64,000 bases of DNA from Geomonas oryzae (GTDB taxonomy: Bacteria; Desulfobacterota; Desulfuromonadia; Geobacterales; Geobacteraceae): assembly GCF_004117875.1 (NCBI RefSeq), contig NZ_RAHW01000007.1:124001-188000 (forward strand), in the 5' to 3' direction. The first letter of the stretch is position 1; every line of letters starts with the position of its first letter. This document shows positions 1 to 7,715 of this stretch, one piece after another. Position numbers and translations under genes: made by a program. The notes below the pieces were generated by a model that ran no database searches, was not told where the DNA came from, and saw only the letters and a list, made by a program, of their open reading frames with translations.

Positions 1-501
1 ACCATTGGGTCCAGCAACACCCCGAGGTTCCATGTCGGCACCAGCACCTCCGACCCCCAGGTGAGCTACCCGTACGGCAGCGCCATCACAGGCACGACCC
101 TCAGGAACATCCCCGGGGCTACCACCGAGGCATACCTCGACCAGGATCAAGCGAACCACGGCGTCGACAACGGCAGCGAAACCTTCACCATCCTGACCCA
201 ACAGGCAGGCGTCTACCGTTTCTACGTCTACAACAACTCGGCCGCCGGTTACCTCGCCGAGTCGGGCGCACAGCTCAAGCTTTACCGCGGCACCACCCTG
301 GTGAAGAGTTACACCGTCCCCAACAAGGCCGGCAACACCTGGACCGTCTTCGAACTCGACGGCGACACGGTGACCGACAAGAACCTCATGTCCACGGTGG
401 ACCCGACCCAGACGTACAACCTCGCCAAGCCGGTGGCGGGCTATCCCGTGGACGAGCTCTCCACCTTCAAGCAGGTGCAGAAAAACCTGCCCACGCGGTA
501 G
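1..501 (+). CDS. C-terminal part of a secreted beta-sandwich protein (5' end outside window)
   Basis: The reading frame is open from the first base and ends at a TAG at 499-501, so only the last 166 residues are visible. They include a stretch typical of small secreted beta-sandwich domains: a phrase meaning 'arrests into TFTILTQQAGVYRFYVYNN', then 'LKLYRGTTLVKSYTVPN' and 'WTVFELDG'. This resembles the YfaP/DUF2135-type domain seen at the ends of large exported Geobacter proteins. There is no haem motif in the visible part. The next gene starts 24 nt downstream behind its own ribosome binding site, so the two may be co-transcribed. The function is unknown. The domain assignment is from pattern memory and is tentative. 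Confidence 0.7.
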   Translation, partial: TIGSSNTPRFHVGTSTSDPQVSYPYGSAITGTTLRNIPGATTEAYLDQDQANHGVDNGSETFTILTQQAGVYRFYVYNNSAAGYLAESGAQLKLYRGTTLVKSYTVPNKAGNTWTVFELDGDTVTDKNLMSTVDPTQTYNLAKPVAGYPVDELSTFKQVQKNLPTR

Positions 502-525
502 CAAAGGGGTAAGGAGCAGCTGAAA

Positions 526-762
526 ATGGAAAGACTCAGCAAGAAGTGCACGGCGATCCTCGTAGGCGCCCTCACCTGCCTCGCAGCGGGTATCGGACTG
601 GCCCCCCGGGTCGAGATGACCCCGAGGGGGCTGGAGCGGCCCGCGAGCCTTGCCACCGAGGTGACCGGGCAAGGCTCAGATGCGGCAAACGTGATGGTGC
701 AAAGCTGCGCGGGCGGCGTCTCGATGAGCTGCCACCCGCAACGCTCCCGCCCCCAGCTTTAG
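526..762 (+). CDS. Small secreted protein with a CX7CH motif like the N-terminal domain of the downstream cytochrome
   Basis: This is a 78-residue protein. The N-terminus MERLSKKCTAILVGALTCLA reads as a signal peptide, and a GGAG ribosome binding site precedes the ATG. The only recognisable motif is near the C-terminus: C-A-G-G-V-S-M-S-C-H, a CX7CH arrangement. The cytochrome that starts at 1897 has C-M-G-G-G-S-M-S-C-H at residues 71-80, so the two motifs are clearly related. It could be a mini-cytochrome or thiol protein, or the degenerate remnant of a truncated paralogue of the large cytochromes; nothing after the motif resembles them. A strong terminator follows 16 nt after the stop. It is probably expressed together with the gene upstream. 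Function unknown. Confidence 0.6.
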   Translation: MERLSKKCTAILVGALTCLAAGIGLAPRVEMTPRGLERPASLATEVTGQGSDAANVMVQSCAGGVSMSCHPQRSRPQL

Positions 763-777
763 ACGCGCCATCGCAAG

Positions 778-821
778 AACGAAAAAGGCTCCCCTTCGCA
801 AGAAGAGGAGCCTTTTTCGTT
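778..821. terminator. Bidirectional intrinsic terminator
   Basis: GGCTCC (787-792) pairs with GGAGCC (807-812), and the stem is extended by AACGAAAAA on the left and TTTTTCGTT on the right. This leaves a T tract on both strands. It lies between the small plus-strand gene ending at 762 and the convergent lipoprotein gene ending at 875, so it can serve both. Confidence 0.85.
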
Positions 822-874
822 GCCGTCGCGCGCCGCACCGATCAGGCGTACCCGAGGGCGATGCATGCCGAGCG

Positions 875-1306
875 CTACTGGGGAGGCGCTACATGGGTGT
901 AAGAGGTCAGGTAGTCGACCACGACGCCGTTGTCGTCGATGAAGATCATCGTGCTGAGAACCTTGCTCTTCATGGAACCGTCGGCGTTGAAGGGGGAGGC
1001 GTTGTAGGTCCAGAACTCCTTCGTGCGCGCGATGGGCGGCAGGGGCACCTTTATGGTGGCGAGCATATCCTTGGAAAGCTGGCGCTTGTTCTGCTCCACC
1101 GCCACCGGGCTCCCGTAGGCCGCGAGCACCTCGGCCTTGGTGGTCTTGTCCTTCACGATAAGCTCGGCAAGGGACGCCTCGCTCAGCTCGACCTTCTTGG
1201 GTGCCGGAGCGGTTGCCGCTGCCGGTGCCACTTCACTTTTCACAGCCTGGTGCGCGCAACCGCCCAACAACGCGCCAACAACCAACAAACCAACCCTCTT
1301 CATCAT
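875..1306 (-). CDS. Predicted lipoprotein with a BamE/SmpA-like domain
   Basis: The protein is 143 residues. It begins MMKRVGLLVVGALLGGCAH, a type II signal peptide with lipobox LGGC, so it should be lipid-anchored, probably at the outer membrane. An AGGAGG ribosome binding site (minus strand, 1311-1316) fixes the start at 1306, or at the next Met at 1303. After an Ala/Pro-rich linker comes 'LIVKDKTTKAEVLAAYGSP', the pattern of the BamE/OmlA fold (a turn followed by a helix and G-x-P), then 'TKEFWTYNAS' and a strand 'TMIFIDDNGVVVDY', also as in that fold. The role is unknown beyond this; an assembly or quality-control role near the cytochrome genes is speculative. It is transcribed against the preceding genes and divergently from the cytochrome. 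Confidence 0.75.
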   Translation of the reverse strand: MMKRVGLLVVGALLGGCAHQAVKSEVAPAAATAPAPKKVELSEASLAELIVKDKTTKAEVLAAYGSPVAVEQNKRQLSKDMLATIKVPLPPIARTKEFWTYNASPFNADGSMKSKVLSTMIFIDDNGVVVDYLTSYTHVAPPQ

Positions 1307-1701
1307 CCGACCTCCTGGTATAGATAAGATACTGCACGCTAAGCCGTGCAACGTCTCTGCCAACATCAGTCGCATCTGAGCCGCGCAAGGTGCGCCCCGG
1401 CACATCGACGCAGCTTCGCGTCCTTGCGGGGCATCCGCCTCCCTCCCCCCGCCGGCACCTCGGGCGGCGCCATCCGATCGTGGGCGATTTCACCCCAATG
1501 GTCCCCCATGCGGGGGATATCACCGCACCTTTTCAAGACTCGGCGTCCCTTCGCGGGACCGGACGTCAAGGGGACCTCCTCCCGTCGGGGCATCGCGGTG
1601 TTTTAAAGCGAGTGCAATATATCAATTATTATATAAGTTTCCAAGCCTCATCTCCTTCCGGGTTGTTTTTTTTCGCCCCTGACGCGCGGCGACCGGCATC
1701 G

Positions 1702-1718
1702 CAGGTACGACAATTGCT
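1702..1718 (+). promoter_or_regulatory. Candidate sigma-54 (-24/-12) promoter of the first selenocytochrome
   Basis: CAGGTACGACAATTGCT has GG (1704-1705) and GC (1716-1717) at the required 12-nt register and fits the consensus (Y)TGGCACG-N4-TTGC(W) at most positions. Transcription would start near 1729, about 170 nt before the ATG at 1897. A short element, AGTCA(A/G)GCTCTCT, follows it and recurs after the matching promoter of the second cytochrome (7584-7600). The remaining gene-free stretch 1307-1896 holds GC-rich DNA with a TCCCCC/GGGGGA palindrome (1502-1517) and an ACCCCAA half-site (1492-1498), which may be activator sites. No gene is apparent there. Confidence 0.6.
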
Positions 1719-1896
1719 ATTATCCAGTCAAGCTCTCTTCACACCGTACCGGTGATGCCTTAAAACCTGGTCCGGCGCAGTCGTCACGTGCCCCCATTCA
1801 CGCGGCGGCCTGAAGGTCCGAAGTAGCAGCAACAAAGAAGGCAGCACAATGCAATTCATTTCAAATCCAATCAAGAGACTGAGAGGGAAACAACCT

Positions 1897-4800
1897 ATGA
1901 AAAAAAGGGGATTGAAAATCTCGCTTTTGGCGGGGGCCTCGGCGGTAGCCGGCCTCACCGTAGGCGGGACGATTGCCCAAGCGGCGCATCCGGCAATCCA
2001 GCTTTACACCTATCAGGAGGTAGCGCAGCAGTACGGCGTACCCGCCATGCCGGTTATGGTCGACCAGACCTCGAAGCAGGGCATGCCGTACAGCCCGAAA
2101 CAGACCTGCATGGGCGGCGGCTCCATGAGCTGCCACACCGCTGGTAACACCGTCGGGCTCAAGAGCTACGAAGACATGTCGAAAGGGGCCTTCCACGCCA
2201 CCCTCGGCGTCGCTGAGTGGATGGACAACTCCGACAGCGGCCTCTTCATGGAAAACGGCAAGCAGACGGGCCTCAACCCGCAGAAACCCTGGCTGCAGTC
2301 CCACGGCCACAACGGCAAGTGGTGAACCCCCTCGCTCCGCCAGGTGGCGGACTTACAGAAAAAAGCAGACGGCAAAGGCATCACCTATCCGGGCACCCCG
2401 AACACCGGCGACCCGGTTCTCGACTCCAAGACCCCCGGCACCAAGCTCTACATCTTCCTGAACGGCGGCACCGTTAACGGCCAGGCGTATCCGAAAGTCG
2501 ACCTCTCCCTTTGGGACCAGGCGACCATGTGCGCGACCTGCCATCCGGGCGGCGTAACCTACGAGGAAGACAGAAACGGCAACCGCCTCCCCTTCAAGAC
2601 CCTGACCGACATGGCCATGGGCAACGTGAACCCCTTCACCACCACGGTTTGGGAACAGTTCAGCGCGCAGGGGATCGAAAGCTCCTTCGCAACCATCGCC
2701 CCCTGGGTCTACCCGCAGTACAAGGGTAACAACCCGGCCAACGGCCCGGTGCTCCTTCCGAGCCTCGCCAACGCATGGGTGAAGACCGACCCCATGGGTA
2801 ACCCCGTCGCACTCGGCGTCAAGGCGATGGACATGCTCGAGCCGAACACCAAGGCGATGATGCCGGTGTTCTCCGGCCAGCTCATGATGCCGAACGTGAA
2901 GGAGATGGACTGCCTGTTCTGCCACCTCTCCGGCTACGACAACGTCATGTCCTCCGTCATGACCCAGGCCGGCAGCCTGAACGCCGCCCCGGGCGCCGGC
3001 GCCATGCTCTTCGACATGAACCCGGCCAGCCCGACCTACATGGGTTACAACTCGCAGAACGGCAACGTGACCTTCACGGATCCGGATGCGAACAACATGC
3101 AGATGGTGTCGTTCTCCCCGACCTTCATCGGCCGCATCAAGGCCGCCCCGGAGTCCAACAACTGCATGCAGTGCCACGCCACCAAGACCCTGAAGGATCT
3201 CCCCGAGATGTTCGGCGTCACCGGCGGCAGCAGCGGCTTCCTCTCCTCCGCGCCGATGATCTACGACCCGGCCAACGCCGTCGGCCCCAACGGCAAGAGG
3301 ATGACCTCCTACGACATCAACGCCATGTGGCTGACCAGCGGGTCCTCCCCGGTCATCAACTTCGGCAACTACACCCAGTACATGATGCCGGGCATGCCGT
3401 ACCTGCAGGCTCAGCAGACCTTCAAGAGCGCAGCCAGCGAGACCGGCTTCCTGGGCGGCGGCAACCCGGCCATGTCCGGCCCGCTCTACTACTACAACGG
3501 CGACGGCTCCATGCCCGACCAGAACGCCCTCAAGCGCTCCACCATGCCGTTCCCGCGTGCTGAGTGGTTCAAGCGCGGCGACGCATGGCAGGCAGGCCAG
3601 GATGTCCACGGTTCCTTCGGTTGCGCCGGCTGCCACTTCACCGGCAACAGCACCAACAAGAACCAGTGCGACCCGGGCCGCGGCTTCGACATGTCCAGCA
3701 CCACCGCAGACGGCGTTCCGCCGCTTTGGAAGCGTCAGGTCGTCAAGGACTTCGACGCGGACGGCAAGCCGATCGTGGCCGCAAACGCCACCGAGGCGGG
3801 CGCAGCGGTTCAGAAGCACGACACCCGCAACACCGTCAAGCGCTGCGAGTTCTGCCACATCACCGGCAAGGACTACTACGGCAACGCCATCCAGACCTTC
3901 GGCGCACCGAACCCGGATGCGGCTCACACCCAGTACGGTCTGAAGAACAACATCGTCCAGATCGCCGACAAGGTCGACATCTCCAGCACCGGTTACGGCG
4001 GGCAGGGGATCTCCGAGCACACCAACTTCACCACTGATAACACCAAGCTCGGCCGCGGCAACCACCTCGACGCGATGGACTGCACCGTCTGCCACGTCAA
4101 GAAGGTCAGCATGGCGGTTCGCGCCCTCGACGCCACCTCCGGCATGCGCTTCCCGGCCATCGTCGGCACCGACTCCTCCAAGGGGATGATCGGCCTGTTC
4201 GAGGATCCGGCTCCGGCATCCTTCAACGCGGGCGCAGTCGATCAGTACAACCAGATGTACGCGGCCATCAACCAGGCCATGGGCCTCACCGCCGGCATGC
4301 CGGGCTACAACGCACCCATCCCGGCCGGCACCCACGTTGTGGGCGGCCAGCTCAAAGAGTGGAAACCGCTGCACCTCTGGCAGAGGCTCGGCAACATGGA
4401 AGCTCCGCTCACCTTCGGCAACGGCACCAAGAGCGGCATGCAGTACCGTCGCAAGATCTACCTCAGCAACGCGATCTCCGCGGTCATCTGGAACAACACC
4501 GACCCGAACGTCGACGCAAACGGCGACACCGTCCCGGGCGGCCTGCTGATCGGCGACAACGACGAACTCGGCCGTACCGTCAAGCCTTCGCTGGCCGGCT
4601 ACACCGACGTATTCGACGAGAAAGCTCCGCACAAGAACAACACCCAGGGCTACGGCGAGCCGATCTACGACCCGTGGATCCAGCGCGACCTGAAGGCCGG
4701 CATGAACTTCGGTCCTTCCGCCCTCTCCGTCATCTCCATCGGCTTCAACGACCCGATGAGCACCGCTTCCGGCTCCGCATTCATGCCGGACGGCACCTTC

Positions 4801-6168
4801 TCTCCGGCCAACTACTGGAAGTACGTCAGTGTTTGGAGCGGCGCGGTCACCTTCACCGAGCCGAACCAGATCCGCGACTACAAGAACTACCGCAACGCCC
4901 TCGAGAGCCAGAAACCCGCAGCTCTGCAGAAGAGCTGGAACGGCACCGAACTCGCCTACATCGGCGCTCCGTTCATGGTCACCCACGGCGTCAAGTCCGT
5001 ACGTGAGCACGTAGTCGGCAAGAGCTGCGCCGACTGCCACGCCCCCGAGAAAGGGTTCTTCACCGGCGGCTTCGACATGGTCGGCACCGCAATCCCGGCT
5101 GACCGCACCTTCAACCCGACCTCCCAGGTCAGCATCGACCAGTCCACCGGCACGGTCACCCGCATGCCTGGCATCCCGGGCCTCGACTCCGCCAGCAACC
5201 TGATGAGCCGTCCGCTGGAGCCGGTCCGCGTGAAAGCCTACAACGGCGATCTGCGCACCGCATTCGAAGGCTTCAACAAGCTGGGCCAGGCACGCACCGT
5301 GAAGTTCCAGAAGAGCGATGCGACCTACACCTGGACCACCGATCTCGAGCGTGCCGACGTCCTCTATCCTGATGAGGACGGCGCCATCTACTACAAGATC
5401 GCTGACACCAACGACGACGGCAGCGTCAAGGCCGGCGCAGTACCCATGACCGGTCGCGAGTATGCCGCGTACATGGAAACCATCGCGGCGAACTTCGACG
5501 CCGCAGCTGCAGGCGTCGGCGTGCAGCCGGTCGCAACCATCGCGGCAGTCAACGGCGAGACCGGCACCACCGCGGCTCCGCTCGTCAAAGGTTCCTCCTA
5601 CAACTTCGCTCCGGCCACCGCCCCGGCTGCCGGTGCCAAGTTCCAGTGGGCCACCAACGCTGGCGACGGCGCAACCATCGCTGCAGCAACCGCAGCAACA
5701 ACCGGCATCACCTTCACCAAGGCCGGCACCTACAGGGTCGCCCTCACCGTGACCAACGTCGACGGCGCTGCCGCAACCAGCTACAAGCTCGTCAACGTCA
5801 CCAACCCGGTCTACATCAGCGTCACCGCTCCGGCCACCACCTCTACCACCACCACCGTGCCGGCAACCGCCACCAAGCCGGCCTACACCTACACCACCGT
5901 CATCACCAAGGTGCCGGTGACCCTCGCAGCCGGGACCCCGACCTTCGACAAGGTCAGGTTCTTCTGGGGCGACGGCAGCGCATCCACCACCATCACCGCG
6001 GACGCCCTTACAACCGCGAACGCAGCCGGTGGCCAGGCGCACCAGTACAACCGGTACAGCAAGTACTTCAAGACCGCTACCGGCAAGTACACCTACAAGA
6101 CCACGATCCAGCTCTTCAGCGGGTCGACCCTGGTCAGCTCGCAGTCTGTCATTGTGGAAGTCCCCTAG
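1897..6168 (+). CDS. Secreted selenocysteine-containing multihaem c-type cytochrome (TGA at 2323-2325 read as Sec143)
   Basis: The full product is 1423 residues if the TGA at 2323 is translated. The start at 1897 has a GAGGG site 9 nt upstream and gives a signal peptide (MKKRGLKISLLAGASAVAG). An atypical haem or thiol motif C71-X7-C79-H80 comes first, then Sec143 in the context GHNGKW-U-TPSLRQVA. Seven CXXCH motifs follow, at about residues 212, 339, 423, 576, 650, 729 and 1044. The last ~240 residues form two PKD-like beta domains (the second with FFWGDGS and a final GKYTYKTTIQL), suggesting a surface or extracellular location. Downstream of the TGA there is no ribosome binding site and no signal peptide, so an independent gene is unlikely. 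The same interruption occurs in the paralogue at 7716-11273. The protein is presumably part of extracellular electron transfer; the role of Sec is unknown. Confidence 0.85.
2336..2351 (+). promoter_or_regulatory. Candidate bacterial SECIS hairpin of cytochrome 1
   Basis: TCCGCC (2336-2341), loop AGGT (2342-2345), GGCGGA (2346-2351) form a perfect 6-bp stem with a tetraloop. The loop begins 16 nt after the TGA and has G among its first two bases. Both agree with known bacterial SECIS elements, which lie in the coding region just after UGA and are bound by SelB. The hairpin encodes LRQVAD in frame. The equivalent element in the paralogue sits at the identical offset with covarying pairs. Confidence 0.8.
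5776..6146 (+). repeat. 371-bp tract identical to 10881-11251
   Basis: This part of the C-terminal PKD-like region matches the corresponding part of the second cytochrome base for base over 371 bp, including silent sites. Immediately outside it the two genes differ, and most of the rest of the proteins is strongly diverged. Such a sharply bounded identity points to recent gene conversion. Confidence 0.9.
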
Positions 6169-6205
6169 ATGGAACTTCGATGAAGATGCATTGAGGTAAA
6201 CCCAT

Positions 6206-6235
6206 GGCCCGGAACGAAAGTTCCGGGCCCTTTTT
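6206..6235 (+). terminator. Intrinsic terminator of cytochrome 1
   Basis: GGCCCGGAAC (6206-6215), GAAA loop, GTTCCGGGCC (6220-6229), followed by CTTTTT. It has the same core hairpin and tetraloop as the terminator after the second cytochrome (11322-11352), so the duplication includes the 3' flank. Confidence 0.9.
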
Positions 6236-6312
6236 GGTAGAGGGACAAGTTTTTCGGGCCGACGTCGAGAGCAAGACGCGCCTGGAGCAGCTCAAAGACA
6301 AGGAGAATCAAC

Positions 6313-7341
6313 ATGCCGCACCCGAAGAAGATCGTATCGTCCACCCTTGCCGCAATAGCGCTCGCCGCCCTTGGCGCAGGACCATCGTTTGCAGAGGAGG
6401 CCACCGTGAAAGGGACCGCGGTCCAGGCGGCCCAGGCAGCCCAGGCGGCGCAGCCGTCACCCGACGACACGCTGGTGAAGGTGAACGGCACGCCGATCAT
6501 GCGCAAGGAAGTCAACCGCGCCCTCAAGATCATGCTGAAGCAGAGCGGCACGAAGCAGCTCATCCCCGAGGCGCTCAAGAAAGCACAGGACACCATCCTC
6601 GAGCAGCTCACCGACTCCGAACTCCTGTACCAGGCGGCAAAGAGCATGGAGATGAAGGATCTGGACCAGCAGGTGAAAAAGAGCCTCGCCGACAACCGCG
6701 CGAAGTTCAAGAGCGACGCCGAGTACCAGGCGGCACTGGATGAGCTGGTCATGACCCAAAGCGACCTGGAGCAGTTCACCCGCAAGGACGTCGCGATCAA
6801 CAACATGATCGAGGCCCGCCTCGGTTCCAAGGCCCGGGTCACCGAAGCGGAGGCGAAGAAGTTCTACGAAGACAACCGCACCAAGTACTTCGAGCAGGGC
6901 GCCAGGGTAAGAGCGAGCCACATCCTGGTCGGCACCGCCGAGAACGCGTCCACGGAGGATAGGGAGAAGGCCAAGGCCAAAGCCGAGGCCCTTTTGGAGC
7001 GGATCAAGAAAGGCGAGGATTTCGCCGAGATCGCCAGGAAAGAGTCCGCCTGCCCCAGCAAGGAAAAAGGGGGCGACCTGGGGGTCTTCGGCCAGGGAGA
7101 CATGGTGCCGCCGTTTGAAAAGGCGGCCTTCGGCCTGAAGCCCGGTGAGGTGAGCGGCGTCGTTTCCACGGTGTTCGGCTACCACATCATCAAGCTCACC
7201 GAAACCGTCCCTCCGAGCGTACAGCCCTTTGACGAGGTCAAGGGGAAGATCACGGAATTCCTGAAGCGGGAAAAGGTGCGGGCGGAGATCCCCGCCCTGA
7301 TCAAGGAACTCAGGGAGAAGGCCAAGATAGAGAAAGCCTAG
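6313..7341 (+). CDS. Periplasmic parvulin-type peptidyl-prolyl isomerase (SurA/PpiC-like)
   Basis: The protein is 342 residues, with a signal peptide cleaved near PSFA-EE and a short Ala/Gln repeat (QAAQAAQAAQ). An N-terminal helical chaperone-like region (about 50-195) with 'VNGTPIMRKEVNRAL' follows. The rotamase domain (about 200-310) shows the family pattern: 'RASHILVGTAE', 'GEDFAEIARKESACPSKEKGGDLGVFGQGDMVPPFEKAAFGLKPGEVSGVV' (quoted in part by key residues) and 'FGYHIIKL'. A good AAGGAG site lies 8 nt before the ATG. It sits between the two large cytochromes and has its own terminator, so it likely helps fold or escort exported proteins, perhaps those cytochromes. Assignment to the family is secure; the client is inferred. 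Confidence 0.92.
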   Translation: MPHPKKIVSSTLAAIALAALGAGPSFAEEATVKGTAVQAAQAAQAAQPSPDDTLVKVNGTPIMRKEVNRALKIMLKQSGTKQLIPEALKKAQDTILEQLTDSELLYQAAKSMEMKDLDQQVKKSLADNRAKFKSDAEYQAALDELVMTQSDLEQFTRKDVAINNMIEARLGSKARVTEAEAKKFYEDNRTKYFEQGARVRASHILVGTAENASTEDREKAKAKAEALLERIKKGEDFAEIARKESACPSKEKGGDLGVFGQGDMVPPFEKAAFGLKPGEVSGVVSTVFGYHIIKLTETVPPSVQPFDEVKGKITEFLKREKVRAEIPALIKELREKAKIEKA

Positions 7342-7366
7342 TCTTCACAAACACTTACCGACATGG

Positions 7367-7403
7367 AACGAGCAGGAAGGGGCTCCCCCACCTGCTCGTT
7401 TCT
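7367..7403 (+). terminator. Intrinsic terminator after the PPIase gene
   Basis: AACGAGCAGG (7367-7376) pairs with CCTGCTCGTT (7391-7400) and is followed by TCTC. It closes the PPIase transcript, so the second cytochrome needs its own promoter. Confidence 0.75.
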
Positions 7404-7460
7404 CATTCACGCACCCCAGCCCCCGCATTGGGGTAAAAGCCCCCCACCCCCTGGGTGAAC

Positions 7461-7478
7461 TTGGGGTATTTACCCCAA
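7461..7478. promoter_or_regulatory. 18-bp palindrome, possible activator site
   Basis: TTGGGGTA-TT-TACCCCAA is a perfect inverted repeat about 105 bp upstream of the candidate -24/-12 promoter at 7584. A half copy, TTGGGGTA, occurs about 33 bp earlier (from 7429), and ACCCCAA occurs upstream of the first cytochrome (1492-1498). Sigma-54 activators bind such palindromes at this distance, so this is a reasonable upstream activating sequence. The protein that would bind is not in the window. Confidence 0.45.
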
Positions 7479-7583
7479 CAAACACCCCACCCCCTCCCGC
7501 ATCCCCTTTCATCCCGACGAGTCTCGTCCCGGAAGCTTTAGCAATTACTACTGTTTTAAAAATTTAGTGAGAAAAATAAAATA

Positions 7584-7600
7584 CCGGCATACCCCGTGCT
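7584..7600 (+). promoter_or_regulatory. Candidate sigma-54 promoter of the second selenocytochrome
   Basis: CCGGCATACCCCGTGCT has GG (7586-7587) and GC (7598-7599) in the -24/-12 register. It is weaker than the one at 1702, but the downstream AGTCAGGCTCTCT matches the element after that promoter. The start of transcription would lie near 7611, about 105 nt before the start codon. Confidence 0.5.
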
Positions 7601-7715
7601 AATGATGAAGTCAGGCTCTCTAAAGCTGAAGCAGGACTGCAGATGGCGAACGGTACCCCCATACCGGACGCAAGATGTGATTCGTACTTCCATTGAATCG
7701 AGACAAAGGAGACCC

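Noticed and set aside
2323-2325. TGA as a nonsense mutation making the first cytochrome a pseudogene
   Set aside because: The second gene has TGA at the homologous codon, conserved protein on both sides, no other stops or frameshifts, and a covarying hairpin.
2353-6042. Very long open frame (1229 codons) antisense to the first cytochrome
   Set aside because: It is a by-product of GC-rich codon use opposite a real gene; it has no start signals and a biased Val/Gly/Asp/Arg composition.
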